Shown: piece by piece, positions 35,164-43,403 of the stretch
Layout of the letters: each line of letters starts with the position of its first letter
Position numbering within the stretch: position 1 is the first letter of the stretch
DNA from: Ruthenibacterium lactatiformans
Lineage (GTDB): Bacteria > Bacillota > Clostridia > Oscillospirales > Ruminococcaceae
Direction of reading: 5' to 3'
Length of the DNA: 64,000 nt
Assembly: GCF_000949455.1 (NCBI RefSeq)
Contig: NZ_JXXK01000009.1
Coordinates: 1-64,000, forward strand
Position numbers and translations under genes: made by a program
Notes under the pieces: generated by a model
The model's database searches: none
What the model was told of the DNA's origin: nothing
The model's input: only the letters and a program-made list of their open reading frames with translations

Positions 35164-35566
35164 AGGTACCAGTCCCTTTCGGGGCGCGCGAATGAAACGC
35201 GCCCTTTTTATTTTGGGCCGCGCGGGCGGCCGGAAAAACGGAAGATGCCGCGGCGCTTAAACGCCCGGCGTTTCGGCGGCGCAGGCGTCCGCCGTATTTC
35301 GCCTTTTGCGGGAGACACGGGCCGCCAGCGCCCGAGGCCGCATACCGGCCGCGCGCCTGCCTGCCCGGCCGCGTGCGGCAAAATATGCGCCCAGCCTGCG
35401 AGCAGCATCCGGACCGCGCCGCCCACGACAGCCAGCGTGCAGGGCGGTGGAGCCCGGCGGCCTGCGGCATGCCGGAAAACAGCGGCAAAATGAACGCTGG
35501 CCCCGCCGCCGCGCGTACCAGAAGCCGGGCGCTTCGGGCCAGAAACTTTTTGCTTTCGCTTCCGCG
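35164..35566. other. 403-bp GC-rich intergenic region, no gene recognised
   Basis: The only feature found is a hairpin at 35181-35204 (GGGCGCG/CGCGCCC) followed by TTTTTATTTT on the + strand, although no + strand gene precedes it. Open frames on both strands here are short, Arg/Ala/Gly-rich and lack ribosome sites. metG's promoter should lie in this region, but no convincing hexamers were found. Confidence 0.5.
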
Positions 35567-37405
35567 TTATTTCTCATCCACAAAGAAGCGCTTGTACCAA
35601 ACCAGAAACGTAAATACCGTCCAGATCTTGCGCTGGTTGTTGGCGCGCTCGTGGAAATGGTCGTCCAGCAGCTTCATCAGCGCGTCCGGCTTGAAGAATA
35701 CGGCTGCGTAATCGCTGGTGAAATATTCCTTCACGATGTTGTAGTATTTTTCCTCCCGCAGCCAGTAGCGGATGGGCACCGGGAAGCCCTTTTTCGGGCG
35801 GTTTGCCCACTCGTCCGGCAGCGTTTTATTGGCCGCGTGGCGCATCACGATCTTCGTGTCCGTGCCCTGGATGCGGTAATCCACGGGTACCGTTTCGGCG
35901 AATTCCAGCACCTTTTTGTCCAGGAATGGCACGCGCAGCTCCAGGCTGTGGGCCATGCACATTTTGTCCGCTTTCAGCAGAATGTCCCCGGGCAGCCACA
36001 TGTTCATGTCCAGATACTGCTTCTTCGTCACTTCATCCTGTCCTTTGACACGGGCGTAGAACGGCGCGGCCAGCTCATGAGCCAGCGGCCCGTTGTCGTA
36101 AGCGGGCTGCAGCACGGCGCTGGCCTCGTCCTCCGGGAATACAAGCGCCTGGCCGAAGAAGTAGTCCTCGGGGCGCTCGGAGCATTTGAGCAGGAAGTTT
36201 TTGCCCTTGAAATAAGGCAGCTTTTTGGCGGCAGCCGCCGCCGCGCGGCGCACGCCAAGCGGCAGACGCTTAAACTTTTCCATGGCAGGCGTGTCGGCAT
36301 ACCACTCGTACCCGGCGAAGATCTCATCCGCGCCTTCGCCCGAGAGAACCACCGTCACTTCCTCCCGGGCCAGCTGCGCCAGGAAATACAGCGGCACGCT
36401 GGACGGGTTCGACTGCGGCTCGTCCATGTGGTACTGGATGTCCGGGAAAGCGTCGAAGCATTCGTCCGCCGTGATGAGCTTGCGGCGGTTGCGGATGCCA
36501 AGCTTGTCCGAAAGCTCGGCCGCGTAGTTCGTCTCGTTGAATTTGTTGTAATCAAAGCCCACGCTGAACGTGGTGTCCGGCATCAGTACAGCGGCAATGT
36601 AGCTGGAATCCACGCCGCCGGAGAGGAAAGAGCCGACCTTTACGTCCGCAATGCGGTGGGCGGCCACGGATTCGTGCACCACTTCGTCCAGCTTGTCCGC
36701 GCAGGCTTCAAAGTTCTGCGGCTGCGGGTCGAATTCGCAGTCCCAGAAGCGGCGCACGTCCATCTTGCCGTTCTCATACACAAAATAGTGGGCCGCGGGC
36801 AGCTTGTACACGCCCTTGAAGAAGGTTTCCTCTGTGGCGGAATACTGCAGCGTCAGATAGGGGCGCAGCGCATTCTCGTTGACGGCCTTGACGAATTTGG
36901 GATGCTCGAGAAAGGCCTTGATCTCGCTGCCGAACACCAGCCCCGAGCCGTCCGGGACGGGGTAATAGTAAAACGGCTTGATGCCGAAAATGTCCCGCGC
37001 GCCGAACATACGCTTGTTTTTGGCGTCCCACAGCACGAACGCAAACATGCCGCGCAGGCGATAGATCAGCTCCGTGCCGTATTCCTCGTAGCCGTGGATG
37101 AGCACCTCGGTGTCGGCGCCACAGTGGAACGTGTGGCCTTTGGCCTCAAGCTCCCGCCGCAGCTCCATAAAATTGTAGATCTCGCCGTTGAATACAACGA
37201 CCACGCTTTTGTCCTCGTTGGCCATGGGCTGTGCGCCTGCGTCGGACAGGTCCAGGATGGACAGGCGCCGGAACCCCAGCGCGATGCCATCGTCTGTGTA
37301 CATGCCGCCCATGTCCGGGCCGCGGTGGACGATACGGTCCATCATTTTCTGCAAGATTGCCTCTTTGTTATCAAGATTGCCGGAAAAGCCGATGAATCCA
37401 CACAT
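35567..37405 (-). CDS. asnB: asparagine synthetase (glutamine-hydrolysing)
   Basis: A 612-residue two-domain enzyme. The N-terminal glutaminase has the nucleophile Cys2 (MCGF), RGPD and VVFNGEIYNF. The synthetase domain has the PP-loop SGGVDSSY (about 255) and SGEGADEIFAGY (about 352). It amidates aspartate using glutamine and ATP. It lies directly downstream of an aspartate racemase and an ATP-grasp ligase gene on the same strand. In lactic acid bacteria an AsnB-like enzyme (AsnH) amidates D-Asp of the peptidoglycan cross-bridge, so that role is a reasonable alternative to free asparagine synthesis. Confidence 0.93.
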   Translation of the reverse strand: MCGFIGFSGNLDNKEAILQKMMDRIVHRGPDMGGMYTDDGIALGFRRLSILDLSDAGAQPMANEDKSVVVVFNGEIYNFMELRRELEAKGHTFHCGADTEVLIHGYEEYGTELIYRLRGMFAFVLWDAKNKRMFGARDIFGIKPFYYYPVPDGSGLVFGSEIKAFLEHPKFVKAVNENALRPYLTLQYSATEETFFKGVYKLPAAHYFVYENGKMDVRRFWDCEFDPQPQNFEACADKLDEVVHESVAAHRIADVKVGSFLSGGVDSSYIAAVLMPDTTFSVGFDYNKFNETNYAAELSDKLGIRNRRKLITADECFDAFPDIQYHMDEPQSNPSSVPLYFLAQLAREEVTVVLSGEGADEIFAGYEWYADTPAMEKFKRLPLGVRRAAAAAAKKLPYFKGKNFLLKCSERPEDYFFGQALVFPEDEASAVLQPAYDNGPLAHELAAPFYARVKGQDEVTKKQYLDMNMWLPGDILLKADKMCMAHSLELRVPFLDKKVLEFAETVPVDYRIQGTDTKIVMRHAANKTLPDEWANRPKKGFPVPIRYWLREEKYYNIVKEYFTSDYAAVFFKPDALMKLLDDHFHERANNQRKIWTVFTFLVWYKRFFVDEK

Positions 37406-37473
37406 TCAGGTGTTACCTCCTGTTTGCCGCGGAGCAGAGCCGCGGTGCAAATAATGGCGGCGTTGGCCGCGCT

Positions 37474-38190
37474 TCAGTCGAAGCCGATGGGCGTTTTGCC
37501 GAACGCGAGGATCGCGTTTCTGGCAAGCACCTCCATGGAGTCCAGATAAAAAGCGCCCAGCCCCTCGTCGCGTTTGATGAGCGAAAGCTCGGTGCAGCCC
37601 AGGATGGCGCGGTCGCACCCTTGCGCGCGCAGTGAGGCCGCGGCCCGCTCAAACGCGTCCATATTTGCGGGCCGGCCCTGCTTGATGTCTCCGTAAATAA
37701 TATCCATCACGGCAGCCTGCGCGGCATCGTCCGGCACGGCGCAGGGCAGGCCGTGTTTTTCGCACATGCGCTGGTAGGTGCGGGTGCGCACCGTGCCTGT
37801 GGTGGCCAGGATGCCCACACGGGCGCTGCCGCCCGCCTTCGCGGCCAGCACAGTCTCCTCCACCATGTTCAGGATGGGGATGGGGATGGTCTCGTTGAGC
37901 CTGTCATAAAAATAGTGGGCGGTGTTGCAGGGGATGGCGATGACATCCGCGCCGAACGTGACAAGCCGCGCCGCGTCCGCGGCCATGATGTCGAAGGGAT
38001 TCTCCGCGCTTTGGCCCAGAATATAGCTGGTGCGGTCCGGCGTGGTGGCGCGGCTGTTGATGATGACGTCGATGTGGTCTTGGTCGCGCGCGGCCTGGGT
38101 ATGGCGCGTGAGCATCTCGTAAAAATAAACAGTGGCCATAGGGCCAAGCCCGCCGAGGATGCCCAACACCTTGGGCAATGCCTGTTCCAT
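37474..38190 (-). CDS. aspartate/glutamate racemase family protein, probable aspartate racemase
   Basis: A 238-residue cofactor-independent racemase. LGILGGLGPMAT at the start, the first catalytic Cys in IPCNTAHYF (about 87) and the second in LGCTELSLI (about 198) match the PyrB... no, the RacD/YgeA aspartate racemase type. The product would be D-Asp. It sits between an ATP-grasp ligase gene (42 bp upstream) and asnB on the same strand. This matches the known pairing of aspartate racemase with D-aspartate ligase in enterococci, supporting a cell-wall role. Confidence 0.85.
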   Translation of the reverse strand: MEQALPKVLGILGGLGPMATVYFYEMLTRHTQAARDQDHIDVIINSRATTPDRTSYILGQSAENPFDIMAADAARLVTFGADVIAIPCNTAHYFYDRLNETIPIPILNMVEETVLAAKAGGSARVGILATTGTVRTRTYQRMCEKHGLPCAVPDDAAQAAVMDIIYGDIKQGRPANMDAFERAAASLRAQGCDRAILGCTELSLIKRDEGLGAFYLDSMEVLARNAILAFGKTPIGFD

Positions 38191-38232
38191 ACAGGAGCCT
38201 CCTTTCCCATGCGGTGCGCCCGGAGCGCAGCT

Positions 38233-39462
38233 CTATTTGTAATAGGTCTTGAATTTCTTGAAATAGCGCTGCATGTGCACCAGATAATAGGCGAAGCGTC
38301 TGGGATTCCAGCGCAGGTCGTACCCGCAGCCAAAGCTGGTGGTCTCCCGGCCCTCGCGCACAAGGCAGCGGGCCTTTTCCACAAAGGCGGGGTCTTTGAC
38401 GTATTTGTACACCACGGCACGGGGCACGCTGTGCCAGAAGGTCTCTTTTTCATTCATCACACAGGGGCCGAGGTCGCTGCCAAGCACGCGGTCTTCTACC
38501 ACATAGCGGGCGATGTTGAGCCCCGCACCCGTCACGTAATAATTGCTGCGGCCCTGCCGGAGATTGATCTCAAACACGCGGTAGCTGCCGTCCCGGCTGT
38601 CGTATTTAATGTCAAAATTGGCAAAACCCGTGTAACCGACGTCCTCCAGGAACGCTTTCAGTTTTGTCATCAGCGGCTCATTGTATTCGGTGATGATGGC
38701 CGCGTGATTGCCCAGCGCCTTGGGCGTGTGCTCCTCCAGGCCCACATGGCCCAGGCACATCATCTTCACGCTGTTGTTTTTATCGCAGTAGGCTGTCAGC
38801 ACATGCATGAAGCTGTCGTCGCCGGGAATTCTGTCCTGCAAAATGACAATGTCCGGGTAGCCCGCGCCGTAGATTTGCGCGAGAATGGCCGAGGCCTCCT
38901 CCGGCGTGGCGGCGGTATACACTTTCTTCATGCCGTCGAAGGGGTGCTTCCAGTACAAAATGCTGCTGGAGGGCTTTACGATTACAGGGTACGCGAAGCC
39001 CAGCGCTTCGGGCGACAGGGCGGCGGCGTCCATGGGGCCTTCGGCGCAGAAGGTTTTGGGGTAGGGGATGCCGTACTTGTCGCACAGAGCGTAAAAATCC
39101 GCCTTGGAAACCAGCTTGTCCCGCAGCTCCGGCGTGATGTAAGGCGCGATGCAGTTCGCGGGCAGCTTGTCCCGGACGTCCATGAGCAGGCTGGCGTAAT
39201 CGTCGGTACAACCCATGACGATGAGCGTTTTGTCCGCGTGTGCGGCGGCGAAATCCGTTACCGTGCGCAGCAGTGTGTCCGCGCTGTCGATGTCCGGCAC
39301 GGCGGTGAAGCGGACCAGGCGGGAATACATGGTATCGCCCATGGCCCAGCGGCCAAAGGCGTAAGAACGCACGCCGTAGGCCTCATGGAAAGCGCGCGCC
39401 AGCGTGTAGCAGTTCATATCCGCGCCGATGAGCACGGGCAGGATGGTTTCGGAAACAGGCAT
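38233..39462 (-). CDS. ATP-grasp ligase, probable D-aspartate ligase for peptidoglycan
   Basis: A 409-residue ATP-grasp protein. The N-terminal part is a carbamoyl-phosphate-synthase-like pre-ATP-grasp region (LPVLIGADMNCYTLARAFHE). ATP-binding segments include YPVIVKPSSSI (about 168), VILQDRIPGDD and FANFDIKYD...FEINLRQGRSNYY with Mg2+-binding E and N (about 300). Overall size and order fit the Asl(fm)-type ligase that adds D-Asp to the peptidoglycan stem lysine. The assignment rests heavily on the neighbouring racemase and asnB; another amino acid ligase is possible. The ATG at 39462 has AAAGGAG 7 nt upstream. Confidence 0.7.
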   Translation of the reverse strand: MPVSETILPVLIGADMNCYTLARAFHEAYGVRSYAFGRWAMGDTMYSRLVRFTAVPDIDSADTLLRTVTDFAAAHADKTLIVMGCTDDYASLLMDVRDKLPANCIAPYITPELRDKLVSKADFYALCDKYGIPYPKTFCAEGPMDAAALSPEALGFAYPVIVKPSSSILYWKHPFDGMKKVYTAATPEEASAILAQIYGAGYPDIVILQDRIPGDDSFMHVLTAYCDKNNSVKMMCLGHVGLEEHTPKALGNHAAIITEYNEPLMTKLKAFLEDVGYTGFANFDIKYDSRDGSYRVFEINLRQGRSNYYVTGAGLNIARYVVEDRVLGSDLGPCVMNEKETFWHSVPRAVVYKYVKDPAFVEKARCLVREGRETTSFGCGYDLRWNPRRFAYYLVHMQRYFKKFKTYYK

Positions 39463-39510
39463 CAAAAGGCTCCTTTGGACCCGGTGACCCGGGCAGATAT
39501 ATACTACTTT

Positions 39511-39538
39511 ATTATATGCACAAACGGGGGCTTGTCAA
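39511..39538 (-). promoter_or_regulatory. promoter of the ligase-racemase-asnB operon
   Basis: On the minus strand, consensus TTGACA and TATAAT separated by 16 bp, about 50 bp before the ligase ATG. Confidence 0.8.
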
Positions 39539-39622
39539 GGCGAAGGAGCAGGGCGCGGGCGCCTGTGGCGTCCGTGCCGGCAGGCGTTTATAAAGCAGTA
39601 TCGCCCGTTTGCGCCGCCTCAT

Positions 39623-39651
39623 TTGCTTTTTCGGCTGAAATGAGGTAAAAT
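39623..39651 (+). promoter_or_regulatory. promoter of rpe (possibly also the rnf-like genes)
   Basis: TTGCTT, 17-bp spacer and TAAAAT, 65 bp before the rpe ATG. It is divergent from the ligase operon promoter. Confidence 0.65.
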
Positions 39652-39715
39652 ATCAATACTTATTGCTTTGTCTCTGTCCGAGGGCCGGGCGGAAGACAGG
39701 CCGACGAGGTGCCGT

Positions 39716-40369
39716 ATGATCAAACTTTCTCCTTCGATCCTGGCCGCGGACTTTGCGGAGCTGGGCCGTAGCTGTGAGGCCGTGATGGCCGCGGGTGCGG
39801 ATATGCTGCATGTGGACGTGATGGACGGCGCGTTCGTGCCGAATATCAGTCTGGGCGTGCCGGTTCTGGCTGCTTTGGCAAAGCGCGTGCCGGCCTTTTA
39901 CGATGTGCATCTGATGATCCGGCGCCCGCTGCAATATATAAAGCCGTTCTGCGCCGCCGGGGCGAACCTGTTGACGTTCCACATAGAGGCCGAAAGCCCT
40001 GTGGAACAGACCATCCAGGCCATCCACGACGAGGGCTGCAGGGCCGCGCTGTGCATCAAGCCGGCCACGCCGCCCGAGGCGGTGTTTCCTTATCTGGACG
40101 CGCTGGAGATGGTGTTGGTGATGAGCGTGGAGCCGGGCTTCGGCGGGCAGAAGTTCATGCCCGCGGCGGTGGAAAAGATCGCGGCCATCCGCGCCGAGGC
40201 GCAGCGCCGTGGACTTTCGACGGACATCGAGGTGGACGGCGGCATTGACGCAGCCACCGCGCCGCTGTGTGCGGCTGCCGGGGCCAACGTGCTTGTGGCG
40301 GGCAGTGCCGTGTTCGGCGCAAAGGATCCCGCCGCCGCAATGTCGGCCATCCGCGCCGCGTGCGTATAG
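39716..40369 (+). CDS. rpe: ribulose-phosphate 3-epimerase
   Basis: A 217-residue TIM-barrel enzyme of the pentose phosphate pathway. LSPSILAADF at the start, HVDVMDGAFVPN (about 33-44), VHLMI, MSVEPGFGGQKF (about 138) and EVDGGID carry the substrate and metal residues. ATG at 39716 chosen; the longer frame has no ribosome site. The rnf-like genes begin 111 bp downstream on the same strand, possibly on the same message. Confidence 0.97.
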   Translation: MIKLSPSILAADFAELGRSCEAVMAAGADMLHVDVMDGAFVPNISLGVPVLAALAKRVPAFYDVHLMIRRPLQYIKPFCAAGANLLTFHIEAESPVEQTIQAIHDEGCRAALCIKPATPPEAVFPYLDALEMVLVMSVEPGFGGQKFMPAAVEKIAAIRAEAQRRGLSTDIEVDGGIDAATAPLCAAAGANVLVAGSAVFGAKDPAAAMSAIRAACV

Positions 40370-40480
40370 GCGGAAGCCTGGCTTTGTGCGGGCCGGCCCG
40401 GAAAGCCGGGCGTCCGGAAGGAACCTGCGTGCGGCCCGCCGGCGGCCCCGTTTAACCCAAAACGAAAAGAGGCGACTTTT

Positions 40481-41470
40481 ATGAGCCCTGAGACTGCGCT
40501 GCCCCTGCAGCCCCCCAGCGCCTATGAGGCGAACCGGGACATCGTGTTTATGACGCTGCCGCTGCTGGCACTGTCGACCTATTTTTACGGCGCGCGCCCT
40601 GCGGTGCTGTGCCTGACGGCGGCTTTCACGGCCATGCTGTGCGACCATCTGGTGGCCTGGCTGCGCCACCGTCCCTGCGACAAAACGGAAAACAGCAGCA
40701 TCCCCTCTGCGCTGGTGCTGGTCCTGCTGCTGCCCGCCACCGTGCATTACTATGTGGTCGTCGTCAGTGTGGCGGTGGCCATCCTGCTGGGCAAGCACGC
40801 TTTCGGCGGGTACGGCCATTACCCGTTCAACCCCGCGGCCTTCGGCTATGCCGTCGCCGCCGTCAGCTGGCCGGGCGAGGTGTTTTTGTATCCCGTGCCG
40901 TTCACCACGATGAGCGTGCTGGACACCGGCAGCGCCACCGTGATGGAGAGCGTTTCCCACACGCTGCGCGCCGGAGGCGTGCCCAACGTGGATACGTTCG
41001 ACCTCATCCTCGGCAATTATGCGGGGCCCATCGGCGCCACTTCGGTGCTCATCCTCGTGGCGTGCGCCATGTACCTGTGGATGCGCCGGGACATCACGCT
41101 GGGCATCCCTTTCGGCTTTCTGCTCTCCTGCGCGCTGGTGGCGTTTTTTTACCCGCGTGTGAACACGCTGGGGCTGGAGCTGCCCTGGCAGTATCTGGAC
41201 ATCCGCCTGCTCTCGCTCAAATACGAGATGCTCTCCGGCGCGCTTGTTTTTGCGGCTGTGTTTCTGGTGAACGAGCCGGTGACGCGCCCGAAAAATACCC
41301 GCGCGCATTTTGTGTACGGTATGATCCTGGGCTTTATGACAATGATGTTCCGTTATTTCGGCTCGTATGACACGGGCGTGTGCTTTGCGGTGCTGGCGGT
41401 GAATGCACTGGCCGGCTACCTGGACCGCCTGTTCTCCCAGAAGATCTTCCGCAGGGAGGTGCGCTCATGA
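40481..41470 (+). CDS. rnfD: RnfD/RsxD-like membrane subunit
   Basis: A 329-residue membrane protein of the RnfD/NqrB family, which carries a covalent FMN in ion-pumping Rnf and Nqr complexes. The family pattern is clear: KTENSSIPSALVLVLLLP, GGYGHYPFNPAAFGYA and FLVNEPVTRPK. The flavin-attachment motif, normally S/T-G-A-T, reads G-S-A-T here (acceptor Thr about 153), so flavinylation is possible but unproven. It overlaps the next gene by 4 bp. No RnfB, RnfC, RnfG or ApbE gene is in the window, so this is not a standard Rnf operon. Confidence 0.85.
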   Translation: MSPETALPLQPPSAYEANRDIVFMTLPLLALSTYFYGARPAVLCLTAAFTAMLCDHLVAWLRHRPCDKTENSSIPSALVLVLLLPATVHYYVVVVSVAVAILLGKHAFGGYGHYPFNPAAFGYAVAAVSWPGEVFLYPVPFTTMSVLDTGSATVMESVSHTLRAGGVPNVDTFDLILGNYAGPIGATSVLILVACAMYLWMRRDITLGIPFGFLLSCALVAFFYPRVNTLGLELPWQYLDIRLLSLKYEMLSGALVFAAVFLVNEPVTRPKNTRAHFVYGMILGFMTMMFRYFGSYDTGVCFAVLAVNALAGYLDRLFSQKIFRREVRS

Positions 41471-42126
41471 GCGAATTTATCGGCGAGACCCCGCGTCCCC
41501 ACCGCGCGGATGTGGAAAAGCGCGCCCGGCGCGACCGTGTGTTTCTCAACAACCCGGTCATTATGCAGGGGCTTGGGCTCGCGCCGCTCATCGTGGCGGC
41601 TACCACGCTGAAAAACGGTGTGATGCTTTCGGTGGCGGTACTGCTGCTGCTCACACCTACGCGCGTTCTGGCGGCGCTGCTCAGCCGCTTTGCGTATTTC
41701 CGGTTCCGCGGGCTCACCTATGCGCTCACAGCCGCGGCCGTGTTCGTAGGCGTGCGGTATGTGATGGGCCTGCTGTACCCGGTGTCGGACCTGGCGCTGC
41801 TGGGCCTGTACCTGCCTTTGCTGGTGGCGGACCCCATCGTACTCAAACGGTATGAAAGGCCGCAGCGCGAGCGTGTGCGCACGGCGCTGCGCAAGGGCAT
41901 CATCACCTCGCTGGGCTATATCCTGATGCTGCTGCTGATTTCCGGCCTGCGGGAATTTTTGGGCGCGGGCGCGCTGATGGGGACGCAGGTAATGAAAAAC
42001 GCGCTCTTCCCCATGGCGCAGCTGCCCAGCGGCGGTTTTATCTTGCTGGCCCTGGTCATGTGCGTGTGGCGCGCCGCAGCTGCCAGCGTAAAACAACAAA
42101 TGAGTCTGGGGGCGGAGCATCTATGA
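41467..42126 (+). CDS. rnfE: RnfE-like (Rnf-Nqr) membrane subunit lacking Fe-S cysteines
   Basis: A 219-residue, six-helix protein aligned over its length with RnfE/RsxE: NNPVIMQGLGLAPL near 28-41 corresponds to the NNxxLVQLLGLCPLL segment, and LYLPLLVADPIVLKR near 114-128 to IPLIVTNCIVVGR. Both cysteines that ligate the intramembrane 2Fe-2S cluster are replaced (Ala39 and Pro123). SGLREFLGAGAL is conserved. It is translationally coupled to both neighbours by 4-bp overlaps. A redox role through the usual cluster is therefore unlikely. Confidence 0.8.
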   Translation: MSEFIGETPRPHRADVEKRARRDRVFLNNPVIMQGLGLAPLIVAATTLKNGVMLSVAVLLLLTPTRVLAALLSRFAYFRFRGLTYALTAAAVFVGVRYVMGLLYPVSDLALLGLYLPLLVADPIVLKRYERPQRERVRTALRKGIITSLGYILMLLLISGLREFLGAGALMGTQVMKNALFPMAQLPSGGFILLALVMCVWRAAAASVKQQMSLGAEHL

Positions 42127-42734
42127 TAGAAGTGCTGAAGGCCCTGAGCGTATTTTTTGCCTACGCGGTGATGGCGGTGTTTGCCCAGAACGCGGTGTTT
42201 ACCCGCGCGTTGGGCGTATCCCGCCTTGTCAAGCTGGTGGACGACACCACTGTGGACTCCCTGACGTTCGGCGCGCTGCTGTGTGCTGTCCAGCTCATCA
42301 GCGCACCGCTTGGATACTTTGTCAACCTCTGGCTGGCTCAGTATCCATACCGCATGTATATCCGCCCGCTGGTGATGGTGCTGTGCAGCACGGTCGCGTT
42401 TTTTATCGTACTGCTGGTCGTGGTGGTGTTTTTTCGCCTGCACGGCGCGCGGGAGATTGTGGCGGTGCTGCCCATGGCCACATTCAATACCTGTATTCTG
42501 GGCACGCTGTTCATCAGCACCATCCAGAGCTTCAGCCTGGTGCAGACCATGGGTTTTGCACTGGGCAGCGGCGTGGGATATGTGCTGGCGGTGCAGGTGG
42601 TGACGGAGGGGCAGCGCAAGCTGCAGAGCGACGCGGTGCCGGCCACGTTCCGCGGGCTGCCCATCACGCTGCTGTATATCGGCATCCTGGCTCTGGCCAT
42701 TTACGGCTTTACCGGCCATATGCTGGCATTTTGA
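42123..42734 (+). CDS. rnfA: RnfA-like (Rnf-Nqr) membrane subunit lacking Fe-S cysteines
   Basis: A 203-residue, six-helix RnfA/RsxA homologue. The first half-site LGLCPFMG reads LGVSRLVK (Ser33) and the second TTNCAVLG reads TFNTCILG, with Thr at the ligand position and a Cys one residue later. The ending AVPATFRGLPITLL...YGFTGHM matches the RnfA C-terminus. RnfA and RnfE normally form an inverted-topology pair around the cluster; here all four ligand positions differ. The trio D-E-A presumably forms a complex of unknown function. Confidence 0.8.
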   Translation: MIEVLKALSVFFAYAVMAVFAQNAVFTRALGVSRLVKLVDDTTVDSLTFGALLCAVQLISAPLGYFVNLWLAQYPYRMYIRPLVMVLCSTVAFFIVLLVVVVFFRLHGAREIVAVLPMATFNTCILGTLFISTIQSFSLVQTMGFALGSGVGYVLAVQVVTEGQRKLQSDAVPATFRGLPITLLYIGILALAIYGFTGHMLAF

Positions 42735-42907
42735 CCGCGGCTCCGGCTGCCTGCCGGGGAATGCTGCCGGGGGCCTGTGCGGCTTCTCCGGGCGCGTCCC
42801 TGCGGCGGAGGCCGGGGCTTTTTCCATGAGCGGCCCACGCGCCGGCACAGCGGGCACGGCGGCGCGGCAGCGCCGCGGGAACGAACAGAAAAAGGGGGTC
42901 TGCGTTT

Positions 42908-43339
42908 ATGATCCTGCGCAGCCTTTCCGCGCCCGACGCGGAAAAATTTTATACTCTGATGTGTACGGCGGCGGGCCGCGAGCTGCCCAGAGAGGCGTTC
43001 GCGCAGGCGCTGGCCCAAGCGCTGGAGCAGACTGGGCGGCGCATCGTGCTGGCCTTTGAGGGACCGGAGGCGGTGGGCTTTGCCGACACCGAAGTGCGTT
43101 TCCCTTTTTCGGAATGCGCGCCTGTGGGTGTCATCCATGAGTTTTATGTGCGGGAGGATGCGCGCGGCCGCAATGTGGGCAGCGCCATGCTGGTCTCGCT
43201 TACCACGCAGTTCAAGGCCGCAGGCTGTGTTTCCGTGCAGGCGTCCTGCGCCCGCGTCAACCTGAAAAGCCAGGAATTTTTGGAAAAGCGGGGCTTTGTA
43301 AAAACACGCCACGCCTTTTCCCGTCCGCTTCAGGGATAG
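42908..43339 (+). CDS. GNAT-family N-acetyltransferase
   Basis: A 143-residue single-domain acetyltransferase. The acetyl-CoA-binding segment VIHEFYVREDARGRNVGSAML (about 76-96) contains the R-x-x-x-G-S/G-A pattern, followed by the usual C-terminal beta bulge (SQEFLEKRGFVK). The substrate cannot be inferred. The ATG has AAAGGGGG upstream. A second GNAT-containing gene follows 64 bp downstream. Confidence 0.8.
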   Translation: MILRSLSAPDAEKFYTLMCTAAGRELPREAFAQALAQALEQTGRRIVLAFEGPEAVGFADTEVRFPFSECAPVGVIHEFYVREDARGRNVGSAMLVSLTTQFKAAGCVSVQASCARVNLKSQEFLEKRGFVKTRHAFSRPLQG

Positions 43340-43403
43340 GCGCCGCTGCTTTTTGCGAACACAGAAATGTGTATCAAGCCCGAAAGAAAAGGAGGCGTGC
43401 CGA

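Noticed and set aside
35181..35209. Terminator-like hairpin on the + strand between metG and asnB
   Set aside because: No + strand gene precedes it, so it is noted only as part of the gap description.
32056..35493. Open frame of about 1145 codons on the + strand
   Set aside because: It lies antisense to tatD and metG, whose products and motifs are unmistakable. Long antisense frames are expected in GC-rich coding DNA.
35306..37549. Open frame of about 747 codons on the + strand
   Set aside because: It is antisense to asnB, has no recognisable domain and no ribosome site.
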